Below, piece after piece: positions 53,329 to 62,615 of a stretch of 64,000 nucleotides of DNA; position 1 is the stretch's first letter; each line of letters starts with the position of its first letter. Origin of the DNA: Streptomyces sp. NBC_00576. Its GTDB lineage: Bacteria; Actinomycetota; Actinomycetes; Streptomycetales; Streptomycetaceae. Location of the stretch: positions 3,720,001-3,784,000 of the forward strand of contig NZ_CP107780.1 of assembly GCF_036345175.1 (NCBI RefSeq). Reading direction: 5' to 3'. The position numbers and the translations under genes are program-made. The notes beneath the pieces were generated by a model. It ran no database searches. It was not told the origin of the DNA and saw nothing but the letters and a program-made list of their open reading frames with translations.

Positions 53329-54003
53329 ATGGCTCTCATCCACCACACGACCCTGACCCCCACCAAGCTGGAGCTGCTGGCGGCCTGGCTTCCCACGCGG
53401 CCTTGGTACGTCGGTGGGGCGCGTGAGCCGGAGTTGACCAAGGTCGGCGGATTTCGGCTCGATGATCCGGACGGGGAGGTCGGCATCGAGTTCATGGTGG
53501 TCACTGACGCCTCGGGCGAGACGCCGGTCTCCTACCACGTGCCGCTCAGCTACCGCGGCGCGCCGCTCGACGGAGCCGACCAGGCGCTCGTCGGGACGAC
53601 CGAGCACGGGGTGCTGGGCAAGCGGTGGGTGTACGACGGGACCCACGACCCGGTGGTCGTCGGTCAGCTCCTCGCGTTCCTCCAAGGCCGTGCCGAGGCG
53701 CAGGCCCAGGGGTTGAGCGACACCCCCGACCCCACTGTCACCGGTTACTTCACGGGGGCCGGGGTCTCCGCCGAGGTCGCGTCGGTTGCCGTCACCGATG
53801 GGCAGCACGGCACCGCCGTGGTCGTGGAAACCGTTGCAGGTTCCCTGACCCTCCAAGTGACGCGCACCCTCCCGACGCCGGAGCAGCAGGCCCCGGGCAT
53901 CGACACAAGCGAGGCTCAGGGGCACGTCACCGCCGGCTGGCGCTTGCCGGACGGCAGCGAGGTTCGCGCCCCGTTCGTGCTCGTCGGCGACACCGTGCGC
54001 TGA
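53329..54003 (+). CDS. maltokinase N-terminal-cap-like protein
   Basis: A 224-aa protein consisting only of a domain like the N-terminal cap of maltokinases (MALIHHTTLTPTKLELLAAWLPTRPWYVGG, GFRLDDPDGEVGIEFMVVTD, VSYHVPLSYRGAPLDGADQALVGTTEHGVLGKRWVYDGTHDPV). The kinase domain is absent. Such stand-alone proteins are common in actinobacteria with unknown role. The start at ATG 53329 is preceded by GAAGAAG-like purines. Converges with the methyltransferase gene. Confidence 0.82.
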   Translation: MALIHHTTLTPTKLELLAAWLPTRPWYVGGAREPELTKVGGFRLDDPDGEVGIEFMVVTDASGETPVSYHVPLSYRGAPLDGADQALVGTTEHGVLGKRWVYDGTHDPVVVGQLLAFLQGRAEAQAQGLSDTPDPTVTGYFTGAGVSAEVASVAVTDGQHGTAVVVETVAGSLTLQVTRTLPTPEQQAPGIDTSEAQGHVTAGWRLPDGSEVRAPFVLVGDTVR

Positions 54004-54016
54004 AAGGGCTGCGCGG

Positions 54017-54754
54017 CTACACCACCTGCCCCACACCCCGATCCCCGTAGTACGACGCGACAGCGGGCTGCCCGGTGTAGTTGGGGCCCGCGTCGGGGTC
54101 GGCGCCCAGGTAGGTGAAGGGAAGCCCGACCGGCCTCCCGCCCCGCAGGGTCAGCCGGTGATGCCGGGCCGAGTACGCGAAGCCGGCGGCGCGCAGTGCC
54201 GCGAGGACCGGGCGGGAGGCGTCGGTGCCGTCGGGGCGCCGTAGTGTCACGGGGTCGAAGTGGGCGACCAGCAGGCCCGCGTCGGTGAGCCAGGAGGCCG
54301 CCCGTTCCAGGAGGGCGAGGCGGTCGCCGATGTAGTGGAGGCCATGGACGCAGGTGATGAGGTGGTAGCAGCGCGCCGGGGACCACTGGCCGAGGTCGGC
54401 GGTGATGAGTTCGAGGCCGTCGGGCAGGGCTGCCGGCCGCAGCGGGCCCACCAGGTCCACGCCGGTGATCGTGGTGGCCTGTGGAAGGTGCGGGGCCGCC
54501 GCGCGGAGGGCCAGTCCCTCTCCGCTGCACAGGTCGAGCCAGGAGGGGGCGGGGCCGCACCCGCCGAGGAACTCGGCCGGGTCGAAGCCGAGTTCGCGCG
54601 TGTAGCTGTTGACGCCTGTGAGCACCCGTTCGCGGTTCATCGTGCTGTTGGCCACGACGGAGTGCGCGGTCAACTCGTCGTCCTTGACCAGCTGAGGCGA
54701 GTCTCGGGCCGTTGTCGGCGAAGTCCCGTCGATCACCAAGCAATTGTGCGACAC
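54017..54754 (-). CDS. SAM-dependent methyltransferase (class I)
   Basis: A 245-aa methyltransferase. Motif I is SWLDLCSGEGLALRA near residue 72, followed by TTITGVDLVGPLRPAALPDGLELITADL and the motif-IV-like CYHLITCVHGLHYIGDRLALLE. The C-terminal region (RRPDGTDASRPVLAALRAAGF) fits small-molecule methyltransferases. I chose GTG 54754 (VSHNCLVIDG), with GCAGG about 6 bases upstream; GTG 54736 is an alternative. The acceptor is unknown. Divergent from a DUF5829 gene. Confidence 0.85.
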   Translation of the reverse strand: MSHNCLVIDGTSPTTARDSPQLVKDDELTAHSVVANSTMNRERVLTGVNSYTRELGFDPAEFLGGCGPAPSWLDLCSGEGLALRAAAPHLPQATTITGVDLVGPLRPAALPDGLELITADLGQWSPARCYHLITCVHGLHYIGDRLALLERAASWLTDAGLLVAHFDPVTLRRPDGTDASRPVLAALRAAGFAYSARHHRLTLRGGRPVGLPFTYLGADPDAGPNYTGQPAVASYYGDRGVGQVV

Positions 54755-54767
54755 GAGCGACCTGCGA

Positions 54768-54791
54768 TACGGGTACGGGTACGGGTACGAG
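54768..54791. repeat. TACGGG hexanucleotide tandem repeat
   Basis: Three perfect TACGGG copies plus a TACGAG variant in the divergent promoter region of the methyltransferase and DUF5829 genes. Copy number could alter promoter spacing. Confidence 0.85.
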
Positions 54792-54854
54792 CACCGGCAC
54801 AGGCGTCCCGAAAACCGACAGCGGACGCAAATCCTCCGGCCTACGATCGCTCGC

Positions 54855-55808
54855 ATGCTGCTTCGAAGAACGTTACGGATGATCATGGTCATCGCGGTGG
54901 CCCTCGCAGCGGCGGTGCAGGGAGGCGCCGCGAACGCGGCGCCCGCCCAGAAGGACCAACCACCGTCGCCTGAACGGCAGTTGCTCTACTACAACCACGC
55001 CTACGGGGTGTTCGACCGGGAGACCGCCGACGCCGTCGAACACTCCGCCTATCTGCGGGAGTTCGCCAACTTCCAGGTCCGCACCACGACCGGGGCCGGC
55101 GGCGAGACCTGGACCGGCCGGTATCTGATGGGTCGCGAGACCTATCTCGAGCTGTTCGGGGTGGGGGACGTACCCGGCCAGGACGGCACCCTCGGCTCCG
55201 CCGGAACGGGGCTGTCGACCGAGCGCGCCGGTGACCAGGCCACCGTGATCGAGCGGTTGCGGGAGCAAGGGGTCACCGACCCGGTCCTGTTCCGCCAGAC
55301 GCGGGACTTCGGCGACGGCGTCCCGGTGCCGTGGTTCGACGCTGTCCTCACCACCCTCCAGTACGACGCGTACGGCGCCTGGGCGATGGAGTACACGCCC
55401 GAGTACTTCGCCGACCCGCGCAGCAACACCGAGCCGGCCGCCTTCCCCGGTGACGTCGGCCGGGAGCGTTACCTGCCCGATCTCTACCGCGACCACCTGA
55501 TGCGGGACGTCACCTCGGTACGCCTCGCCGTCACCGCACGCGACCTCGCCGCCACGGTGCCGTTGCTGCGGGCCGGCGGGTTCGCCGTCCGGCCGGTGGC
55601 GAACGGCGGCGTCGTCGCGCAGGGCGGCGGCACCACGATCCGCTACGACGTCGTCGCGCGCGAACACGCGGGGATGCGACGGGTCGAGATGTCCCTCAAC
55701 CGGCCCGTGAAACACCGGCACGAGGAACGGCTCGGGCATTCGACCCTGGTCGTCGGCCCGGGCGCCCACGCCGTGTGGACGTTCGACGACACCAGCGGGG
55801 CCGGATGA
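54855..55808 (+). CDS. secreted DUF5829 protein
   Basis: A 317-aa exported protein. The signal peptide spans about residues 1-28 (RMIMVIAVALAAAVQGGAANA). The mature part contains the DUF5829 features LLYYNHAYGVFDRETADAVEHSAYLREFANFQVRTT, WTGRYLMGRETYLELFGVGD, and a late LRAGGFAVRPVANGG. ATG 54855 is chosen where the signal peptide starts. Function unknown; distantly like VOC folds. A hairpin follows at 55826. Confidence 0.87.
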   Translation: MLLRRTLRMIMVIAVALAAAVQGGAANAAPAQKDQPPSPERQLLYYNHAYGVFDRETADAVEHSAYLREFANFQVRTTTGAGGETWTGRYLMGRETYLELFGVGDVPGQDGTLGSAGTGLSTERAGDQATVIERLREQGVTDPVLFRQTRDFGDGVPVPWFDAVLTTLQYDAYGAWAMEYTPEYFADPRSNTEPAAFPGDVGRERYLPDLYRDHLMRDVTSVRLAVTARDLAATVPLLRAGGFAVRPVANGGVVAQGGGTTIRYDVVAREHAGMRRVEMSLNRPVKHRHEERLGHSTLVVGPGAHAVWTFDDTSGAG

Positions 55809-55825
55809 CCGTACGCCCCGTAGGC

Positions 55826-55858
55826 AGGGCCCCGGCGTTCACCACCCGCCGGGGCCCT
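55826..55858. terminator. hairpin between convergent genes
   Basis: 11-bp stem AGGGCCCCGGC/GCCGGGGCCCT with an 11-base loop, between the DUF5829 gene and the alcohol dehydrogenase. Confidence 0.72.
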
Positions 55859-55907
55859 CACCTCACACGGGACTCACCCGCGTATCACCCGCGTCTCACC
55901 CGACGGA

Positions 55908-56951
55908 TCAGATCGTCGCCGCGTCGATCACGAAGCGGTAGCGGACGTCGCTCGCCAGGACCCGCTCGTACGCGTCGTTGATCTCCGAGGCGCTGATCAG
56001 CTCGATCTCCGAGCCCAGGCCGTGCTCGGCGCAGAAGTCCAGCATCTCCTGGGTCTCCTGGATGCCGCCGATGCCGGAGCCGGCGAGGGTCTTGCGGCCG
56101 GCGATCACCGAGAAGAGGTTCAGCGCGACAGGCTCTTCGGGGGCGCCCACGTTCACGAACGCGCCGTCCGTCTTGAGGAGCGACAGGTAGCTGTCCAGGT
56201 TCAGCGGGGCGGACACCGTGGACAGGATGATGTCGAAGGTGCCGCGCAGCTCCTTGAAGGTGGCCTCGTCGCTGGTGGCGTAGTAGTGCGCGGCGCCCAG
56301 CTTCAGGCCGTCCTCCTTCTTGCGCAGGGACTGCGAGAGGACCGTGACCTCGGCGCCGAGCGCGTGCGCGATCTTGACGCCCATGTGGCCGAGGCCGCCC
56401 ATGCCGAGGATCGCGACCTTCTTGCCGGGGCCGGCGTTCCAGTGCTTCAGCGGGGAGTACGTGGTGATGCCGGCGCAGAGCAGCGGCGCGGCCACGTCGA
56501 GGGCGAGGCCGTCGGGGATGCGGACGGTGAAGCTCTCGTCGACGACGACCTTCTCGGAGTAGCCGCCGTAGGTCGGCTCACCGTTCTTGTCGAGGGCGTT
56601 GTACGTGCCGACACCGCCCTTGAGGCAGTACTGCTCCAGGCCGGCCTTGCAGTTCTCGCACTCGCGGCACGAGTCGACCAGACAGCCGACGCCCACGTGG
56701 TCGCCGACCGCGAACTTGGTGACGCCGGAGCCGACCGCCTCGACGACACCGGCGATCTCGTGGCCGGGCACCATCGGGAAGATGGCCTCGCCCCAGCCCT
56801 CGCGGGCCTGGTGGATGTCGGAGTGGCAGATACCGGCGAACTTGATGTCGATCAGCACGTCGAACTCGCCGACCTCGCGACGTTCGATCGTGGTGCGCTC
56901 CAGCGGAGCCTTGGCGGAGGGGGCGGCGTATGCAGCGACTGTGGTGGTCAT
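55908..56951 (-). CDS. zinc NAD(P)-dependent alcohol dehydrogenase
   Basis: A 347-aa medium-chain dehydrogenase of the YahK/AdhC (cinnamyl-alcohol-type) group. Catalytic-zinc ligands lie in FAGICHSDIH near residue 42 and VPGHEIAGVVEAVGSG near 63; the structural-zinc Cys set is CRECENCKAGLEQYC near 95-108, and the Rossmann loop is LGMGGLGHMGVKIAHALGAEVTVLSQSLRKKEDGLKLGA near 178. NADP preference is likely. Reduces aldehydes of unknown identity. Divergent from an XRE regulator that may control it. Confidence 0.94.
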   Translation of the reverse strand: MTTTVAAYAAPSAKAPLERTTIERREVGEFDVLIDIKFAGICHSDIHQAREGWGEAIFPMVPGHEIAGVVEAVGSGVTKFAVGDHVGVGCLVDSCRECENCKAGLEQYCLKGGVGTYNALDKNGEPTYGGYSEKVVVDESFTVRIPDGLALDVAAPLLCAGITTYSPLKHWNAGPGKKVAILGMGGLGHMGVKIAHALGAEVTVLSQSLRKKEDGLKLGAAHYYATSDEATFKELRGTFDIILSTVSAPLNLDSYLSLLKTDGAFVNVGAPEEPVALNLFSVIAGRKTLAGSGIGGIQETQEMLDFCAEHGLGSEIELISASEINDAYERVLASDVRYRFVIDAATI

Positions 56952-57122
56952 GCCGGGAGTTCTCCTAGAGGGGGTTCACGCCCGGCCGCCTTCTGACCGG
57001 GTGCGACAACCAGTGTGCCGAACGTTTGAGCTTTCACCCAGTCCACGCTTCTGCGTACGTCCAGCGGTCCTACCACTGGCGGGGTCAGGCTCGTGTTCGT
57101 ACGACCGGGAATACTGGACCGT

Positions 57123-58052
57123 ATGGACGAACATCCCGAATCAGCGTATCCGGCGAACGCCTCCGCGAACGGGCGGAACACCGGCGGTGCGCTGGACCGG
57201 CGTGCCGAGCTCAGCGAGTTCCTGCGCACCCGGCGGGCCCGGCTCAAGCCGGAGGACGTGGGGCTGCCGGACTTCGGGCGGCACCGCCGGGTGCCCGGGC
57301 TGCGCCGCGAGGAGCTCGCCCAGCTGGCCGGGGTGTCCGTCGCCTACTACACGCGACTCGAACAGGGCAACGGGCGAAACGTCTCCGCGGAGGTCCTCGA
57401 CGCCATCGCCCGCGCCCTGCGGCTGACGGGCGCCGAGCACGCCCACCTCACCCACCTCGCCAAGCCGAAGCAGCACAAGAAGAAGCCGTCGGTGCGGACG
57501 CAGGTCGTACGCGGGACGCTGCGGCAACTGCTCGACACGCTGGACGGTGTACCGGCGTACATCGCAGGGCGGCGTACGGACATCCTGGCGTGGAACGCGA
57601 TGACCGCGTCCCTCTTCGGGGACTGGGCCGAGCTGCCGCCGCAGGACCGCAACTGGGCGCGGCTGGTGTTCCTGCGGCCCGAGTACCACGACCTGTTCCT
57701 GGACTGGGAGCAGAAGGCGATCGACATCGTCTGCCATCTGCGTATGGATGCCGGCTGTTATCCGGAGGACCCGAGGCTGTCCGCGCTGGTGGGTGAGCTG
57801 TCGGTGAAGAGCGAGGAGTTCCGGCGGCTGTGGGCGACCCACGACGTCAAGGAGAAGAGCCACGGGGTGAAGCGGTTCCAGCATCCTCTGGTGGGTGAAC
57901 TGACCCTGAACTTCGAGTCGTTCAGGCTCCCGGACGACAGCGACCAGATACTGATCGTCTACAGCGCGGAACCGGGATCACCGTCGGCGGAGGGCTTGCG
58001 CCTGCTGGCCAGCTGGGGGCGGGACGCGACGAAGGCGGGCGCGAGTTCCTGA
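57123..58052 (+). CDS. XRE regulator with MmyB-like domain
   Basis: A 309-aa regulator. The HTH region (ELSEFLRTRRARLKPEDVGLP, VPGLRREELAQLAGVSVAYYTRLEQGNGRNVSAEVLDAIARAL, residues about 28-95) precedes an MmyB-like ligand domain (YIAGRRTDILAWNAMTASLFGDW). ATG 57123 is used; upstream in-frame codons lack support. Divergent from the alcohol dehydrogenase, which is the frequent partner of this family in Streptomyces. Confidence 0.92.
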   Translation: MDEHPESAYPANASANGRNTGGALDRRAELSEFLRTRRARLKPEDVGLPDFGRHRRVPGLRREELAQLAGVSVAYYTRLEQGNGRNVSAEVLDAIARALRLTGAEHAHLTHLAKPKQHKKKPSVRTQVVRGTLRQLLDTLDGVPAYIAGRRTDILAWNAMTASLFGDWAELPPQDRNWARLVFLRPEYHDLFLDWEQKAIDIVCHLRMDAGCYPEDPRLSALVGELSVKSEEFRRLWATHDVKEKSHGVKRFQHPLVGELTLNFESFRLPDDSDQILIVYSAEPGSPSAEGLRLLASWGRDATKAGASS

Positions 58053-58098
58053 ACTGGGGGCTGCTCCCCCAGCCCCTCCGGCGTCTGAGGAGCGGGAG

Positions 58099-58134
58099 TT
58101 CGGGGGTTCGGGGGTTCGGGGGCAGCGCCCCCCG
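58099..58134. repeat. TTCGGGGG triplication with hairpin
   Basis: Three tandem TTCGGGGG units (58099-58122) run into a GC hairpin (CGGGGGC with GCCCCCCG, 58117-58134). Just before lies CCCCTCCGGCGTCTGAGGAG (58073-58092), a common Streptomyces intergenic motif. Confidence 0.7.
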
Positions 58135-58176
58135 AGGACGGGACGGGTAGGGGCGGCGGGGGCGAGAAACACGGAC

Positions 58177-58214
58177 GGACGGCCCGCCGGAGACATCCCC
58201 CCGACAGGCCGTCC
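58177..58214 (-). terminator. hairpin downstream of subtilase gene
   Basis: 8-bp stem GGACGGCC/GGCCGTCC with a 22-base loop, ending 21 bases from the subtilase stop. A plausible terminator. Confidence 0.6.
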
Positions 58215-58234
58215 GCCCACACGCCTCCGGCGAC

Positions 58235-61200
58235 CTACTTGCCGTAGTACGCGTTGTAGATCGAGATCGTCGACTTGTTGCCCTTCTTGTCGGTGATCTT
58301 CGCGTGGTAGGAGATCGCCGCCCCCTTCTTCGGGTTCACGACGGTGATCTTCCCGTTCTTCACGGTGAGCTTCTTCCAGGTCTTGCCGTAGTCGTACGAC
58401 GCGTACACCGACAGCGTCTTCAGGTTGCGGCCGCGCGCCGCGCCCTCGACGACGACCGGGAACGTGGCCCTCTTGCCCGCCGCGACCTTGCTGTCCAGGC
58501 CGACGGCCGCGTTGAAGCGGACCGAGGAGGCCGGCAGCTGAGCCCCGTCCTCCCCCGGCTTCTTCGACCGGAACGTCCAGCTCGCGTCGATCCGGGTGGA
58601 CGCCTGGGCGACCTTGACGCTGCGCTTGACCGACGTCGTCAGCTTGTACGCGGCGTCGCCCGCCGGAACCGTGAACGCCTTCTCGGCGAACAGCGGATCG
58701 TCGTTCGTAGCGACCTTCCTGCCGTTGCGGTAGAGCGTCGTCGTCACCGACGTGAAGTCGGACGAGCCTGGGTGGCCCGCACCGTCGGCGAACAGCGGCA
58801 CCAGACCGTAGATGAAGTTGCCGTCGCGGAAGAGGCCGTAGTCGGGCAGCAGCCGCGGGCCGAAGACCGCGGTGTTGAAGGTGCGCGTGTACTTCTTGCC
58901 CGCCTTCAGCGTTTCCGGGGTACCGAGCGTGTAGGAGGCCTCGGGGATCGGGACACCCTGTGCGTTCTTGCCCTTGAACTGGGTGAATTCGAAGATCCAC
59001 TGGACCTTCTCACCCGTGGACATGTACGACGTACGCGTGCCCGGCAGCGCCTGCTCGACGAGCCCGCCGAAGCTGACGTCCTCGGGCAGCAGGGCGATCA
59101 CGCCGAGCGCACCGGTCTTGTGGGGCGACCCGGCACCAAGGCGGTTCGACACCGTGGCGAACTCGCTCGCCTTGAAGTGGCGGACCTTGTTGCCCTGGAT
59201 CTTCTTCACCTTGGCCGTGGTGATCACGTCGTACTCCGCGCCCGCGCCCTTGCTGAACTGGCCGAACCAGGTCTGCGAGAGGCCGGTGACCTCCGCGCCG
59301 ATGTGGGCCATCCGCAGATTCGCGAAGGAGTCGAGGTTGACTCCCACGGTGATGCCCGGCACCTCGTACAGATAGTCGACCGTCACGCTCTGCGGCTTGG
59401 CACCTGCGTCCGGCACCGTGATGTCGGCCGCCTTGGTGGTGCGCGCGTCGATCGTCACCGAGGTGTTCCTGGTGACCGTCAGTTTCGGCTGGACCAGCCA
59501 GTCGAGACCGTCACCGCCCAGGTCGGGCTTGGTGAAGTCCTTCGCGATCCACGCGTCCAGGAGGTACGTGCCCTTGGGCAGCCGCACGATCGTGGTGCCG
59601 GTGGCCGCCGGCGGGACCTCGTAGTAGCGGCCGGTGGCCAGGCCGCTGTAGCCATCGACGACCGTGTAGTACTCGCCGGTCGGCTGCCCAGCCTTGTCGA
59701 TGTGCTTGACCGTGACGTCGTACGACTCGACCTCACGGTTGACCGCCGCCGCCGTACGGACGCTCTGGGCACCGGCCGTCGCCGTCACGTACGAGGAGTA
59801 CGTGCCGTCGAGGGTGCCGCCCACCTTGGTGTTGACGGTGTAGCCGACGGAGGCCTTGCCGCCCGCCGGGACCTTCAGCGTCGTCGCGGACAGCTTGAAG
59901 AAGCCGGCCGGAGCGGCCTGGCCCTTCGGGTTGGTCGCGGTCGCCGCCAGCTTCAGCGTGACGTCGGTCTTGCCGAGGTTGCGGTACGTCAGCTGCTTGG
60001 GGACCGGGGTGTCGTCGGTGTGCGGCCACGCCTGCGTGCCGAAGCTCACCGACGCGGGGTCGGCGATCACGGTCTGCTTGATGGCCTTGTCGACCTGGAT
60101 ACGGCCCGAACCCTGCTGGAACGGCGTGTACTTGCCGCCCTTCGCGGACCCGGTGAGCGCACCCTTGATCTCGGTGTACGTCCAGTCCGGGTGCTCCTGC
60201 TTGAGGATCGCCGCCGCGCCCGCCACATGCGGTGTCGCCATCGACGTACCCGAGAGGGTGAGGTACCCGGCCGGCTTCTCGCCGACCTCCTGCTCGATGA
60301 GGCTGCCCTTGGCGGAGGCGGCCGTGATGTCCACGCCGGGCGCGGTCACGTCCGGCTTGATGGCGCCGTCGCCGACGCGCGGGCCGGTGCTGGAGGTGTC
60401 GGCCAGCAGGTCCTTGTCGTCGACCGCGCCGACGGTGAGCGCCGCGTCGGCGCTGCCCGGTGAACCGACCGACTCCGGACCGGAGTTGCCCGCCGCGATC
60501 GCGAAGAGGATGCCCTTCCCGGCGGACAGCTTGTTGACCGTCGCCTCCAGCGGGTCCACCTCGGGGGTGTCCTGGCCGCCGAGGCTGAGGTTGACGATCT
60601 GGGCGCCCTGCTCGGCCGCCCACTCCATGCCGGCGAGGATGCCCGAGTCGTCACCGGAGCCGGTGTCGTCGAGGACCTTGCCGCTGATGATCTTGGCGCC
60701 GGGTGCGACACCCTTGTACTTGCCGCCGGACTTGGCGCCGGTGCCCGCCGCGATGGACGCGACGTGCGTGCCGTGGCCGACCTTGTCGGCGGTGGTGGTG
60801 GCCGTGGAGAAGTTCTTGGCCGCGATCACCTGGTTCTTGAGGTCCGGGTGGGTGGCGTCGACACCCGTGTCCAGGACGGCGATCTTGACGCCCTTGCCGT
60901 TGTAGCCGGCCGCCCACGCCTTCGGCGCGCCGATCTGCGGCACGGACTTGTCGAGGCTCGCCCTGCGGGTGCCGTCGAGCCAGATGTGCGCGATCCCGGC
61001 GGCGGTCCTGTCGCCGTTGGTCACCGCGTCCCAGAGTTCGGGAGTGTCCTTCTGCGGTGTCTGCACGGCGTCCGCGTTCAGGGACTTCAGCGTCCGGCGC
61101 AGCGTGCCCGCGTCGCGGACGTCGGCCTTGGTGGCGGTCGCCGCCCCCGCGTAACCGACGATGACCTTCAGTCCCTTCTGCTGGGACTTCCGGGTCGTCT

Positions 61201-61570
61201 CCTTGTTCAACTCCGTGATGTCGAACAGCCGTTGGTCGAGCTTGCCGCCCGAGACCAGACGGGCCGCGTCGGCCGGAACGACGAGCGTGTGCCCGTCGAC
61301 CTTGCGGATCTGTACGGGTATCTTGTCGCGGCCCGCCGCCCGCTCCAGGCCGACGACGCGACCCTTGGCGTCGACGGCGACCCGGTCACCGGTGATCAGC
61401 GTGATGCGGTGCGCCGGCTTGAGCTTCTGGGCAGCAGCACTGGTCACGCGCTGCTGTTCGGCCTTCGCCTCGCCCTTCGCGGACGCCGGGCCGGTCATGC
61501 CCGCCGCGAGGGCAACTGCGGCTGCCGTGGCTACGGTTGCCGCGCATACTCTTTTCACTTGTTTGCGCAA
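58235..61570 (-). CDS. large secreted S8 subtilase
   Basis: An 1111-aa exported serine protease. A signal peptide (about residues 1-31) and a propeptide are followed by the S8 catalytic triad: Asp234 in AVLDTGVD, His266 in GHGTHVAS, Asn362 in AAGNSGPE and Ser443 in SGTSMATPH. The C-terminal 600 residues form beta-rich domains, the last reading TLSVYASYDYGKTWKKLTV. I chose TTG 61570 because AGGGGGAG lies just upstream and gives a normal signal peptide; another TTG at 61606 is possible. An extracellular broad-specificity protease is expected. Confidence 0.93.
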   Translation of the reverse strand: MRKQVKRVCAATVATAAAVALAAGMTGPASAKGEAKAEQQRVTSAAAQKLKPAHRITLITGDRVAVDAKGRVVGLERAAGRDKIPVQIRKVDGHTLVVPADAARLVSGGKLDQRLFDITELNKETTRKSQQKGLKVIVGYAGAATATKADVRDAGTLRRTLKSLNADAVQTPQKDTPELWDAVTNGDRTAAGIAHIWLDGTRRASLDKSVPQIGAPKAWAAGYNGKGVKIAVLDTGVDATHPDLKNQVIAAKNFSTATTTADKVGHGTHVASIAAGTGAKSGGKYKGVAPGAKIISGKVLDDTGSGDDSGILAGMEWAAEQGAQIVNLSLGGQDTPEVDPLEATVNKLSAGKGILFAIAAGNSGPESVGSPGSADAALTVGAVDDKDLLADTSSTGPRVGDGAIKPDVTAPGVDITAASAKGSLIEQEVGEKPAGYLTLSGTSMATPHVAGAAAILKQEHPDWTYTEIKGALTGSAKGGKYTPFQQGSGRIQVDKAIKQTVIADPASVSFGTQAWPHTDDTPVPKQLTYRNLGKTDVTLKLAATATNPKGQAAPAGFFKLSATTLKVPAGGKASVGYTVNTKVGGTLDGTYSSYVTATAGAQSVRTAAAVNREVESYDVTVKHIDKAGQPTGEYYTVVDGYSGLATGRYYEVPPAATGTTIVRLPKGTYLLDAWIAKDFTKPDLGGDGLDWLVQPKLTVTRNTSVTIDARTTKAADITVPDAGAKPQSVTVDYLYEVPGITVGVNLDSFANLRMAHIGAEVTGLSQTWFGQFSKGAGAEYDVITTAKVKKIQGNKVRHFKASEFATVSNRLGAGSPHKTGALGVIALLPEDVSFGGLVEQALPGTRTSYMSTGEKVQWIFEFTQFKGKNAQGVPIPEASYTLGTPETLKAGKKYTRTFNTAVFGPRLLPDYGLFRDGNFIYGLVPLFADGAGHPGSSDFTSVTTTLYRNGRKVATNDDPLFAEKAFTVPAGDAAYKLTTSVKRSVKVAQASTRIDASWTFRSKKPGEDGAQLPASSVRFNAAVGLDSKVAAGKRATFPVVVEGAARGRNLKTLSVYASYDYGKTWKKLTVKNGKITVVNPKKGAAISYHAKITDKKGNKSTISIYNAYYGK

Positions 61571-61756
61571 GTCTCCCCCTGGAGCGCTGGCTGAAGTGCC
61601 GGGCAAGTTCCCCGTTCACCCGGCTGGGGGAGTTCCGCACGCATGCGCACACACCCCCCGACCGTGAATTATGCCGAGGGGTGATCAGCCGCTCAATAGA
61701 CTGGACGTTGACGAGTCGGCTGTTACGAGGCAGTGACGAATTCCTGCGCGCCGCTG

Positions 61757-61828
61757 TTCCCTTTACGCGCCGGTGTTCTCCCTTGCGCGCCCGCGTTCTC
61801 CCTTACGCGCCCGCGTTCTCCTTCACGG
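61757..61828. repeat. 20-bp tandem repeat at end of ABC ATPase gene
   Basis: About 3.5 units of TTCTCCCTTACGCGCCCGCG (61757-61775 diverged, 61776-61795, 61796-61815, then partial). The last units encode the ATPase C-terminus KENAGA and its stop; the others are copies of that end pointing downstream. Confidence 0.85.
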
Positions 61829-62486
61829 TGATCTTTCCCTTACGGATTGTGGCCACCCGCGGGGCCTTCTTCGCGATCGCCGAATCGTGCGTGACCATGA
61901 TGAAAGTGAGCCCGAGCTCCTTCCACATGGTTTCCAGTACGTCCATGATCTCGTCGCGCATCGACTCGTCGAGGTTCCCGGTGGGCTCGTCGGCGAGCAG
62001 CACCTTGGGCTGCTTGACCAGCGCACGAGCGATGGCGACGCGCTGCTGCTGGCCGCCGGACATCTCCCCCGGCAGATGCCCGAGGCGCTCTCCGAGCCCG
62101 ACCGACTTCAGGGCCTCGGCGGCCCGTTCGCGGCGTTCCCTGCCCTTGACGCCGAGCGGTACGAGAGCGGTCTCGACGTTTTCCTGGGCCGACAGTGTCG
62201 GAATGAGATTGAAGCTCTGGAAGACGAACCCGATGTTCTCGCTACGGACTTTGGTGAGGCGGCTCTCGGACAGTTTGGCGAGATCCGTGCCGTCGAGATC
62301 GATACTGCCCTCGGTGGGGCGGTCGAGGCCGCCGAGCATTTGCAGCAGCGTGGACTTGCCGCCGCCTGTGGGGCCCTGGATGACCAGGCGGTCGCCGTCG
62401 GCGATGGTCAGGTCGATGCCCGCGAGGGCGTCGACGGCTTCTTTTCCTCGGGTGTAGCGCTTGGTTACGCCCTTGAGTTCGTACAT
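61803..62486 (-). CDS. ABC transporter ATPase (MacB/LolD-like)
   Basis: A 227-aa ABC ATPase with Walker A QGPTGGGKSTLL near residue 38, the Q-loop VFQSFNLIPTLSA, signature MSGGQQQRVAIARAL and Walker B VLLADEPTGNLD. The QSFNLIP and SGGQQQR pattern marks the MacB/LolD group, which pairs with FtsX-type permeases. The permease gene lies 130 bases upstream on the same strand. The pair probably mediates lipoprotein or peptide export or mechanotransmission. Confidence 0.93.
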   Translation of the reverse strand: MYELKGVTKRYTRGKEAVDALAGIDLTIADGDRLVIQGPTGGGKSTLLQMLGGLDRPTEGSIDLDGTDLAKLSESRLTKVRSENIGFVFQSFNLIPTLSAQENVETALVPLGVKGRERRERAAEALKSVGLGERLGHLPGEMSGGQQQRVAIARALVKQPKVLLADEPTGNLDESMRDEIMDVLETMWKELGLTFIMVTHDSAIAKKAPRVATIRKGKITVKENAGA

Positions 62487-62546
62487 GGTGGCTCCTGCGT
62501 GAGATTCGGGGTGGTGGCGGTCGTTTGTCGGCTGCGGGCCGGTGGG

Positions 62547-62574
62547 GGCTGGTCGCGCAGTTCCCCGCGCCCCT
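62547..62574 (+). repeat. Streptomyces short intergenic repeat, copy 2
   Basis: A second copy of the GTCGCGCAGTTCCCCGCGCC repeat described at 9327-9354. It lies between the permease stop and the ATPase start, separating the two genes of one transport system. Confidence 0.8.
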
Positions 62575-62615
62575 CAGGTGGGTCCAGTCCCCGCCGGCCG
62601 CAGCCGAGCCCCTCG

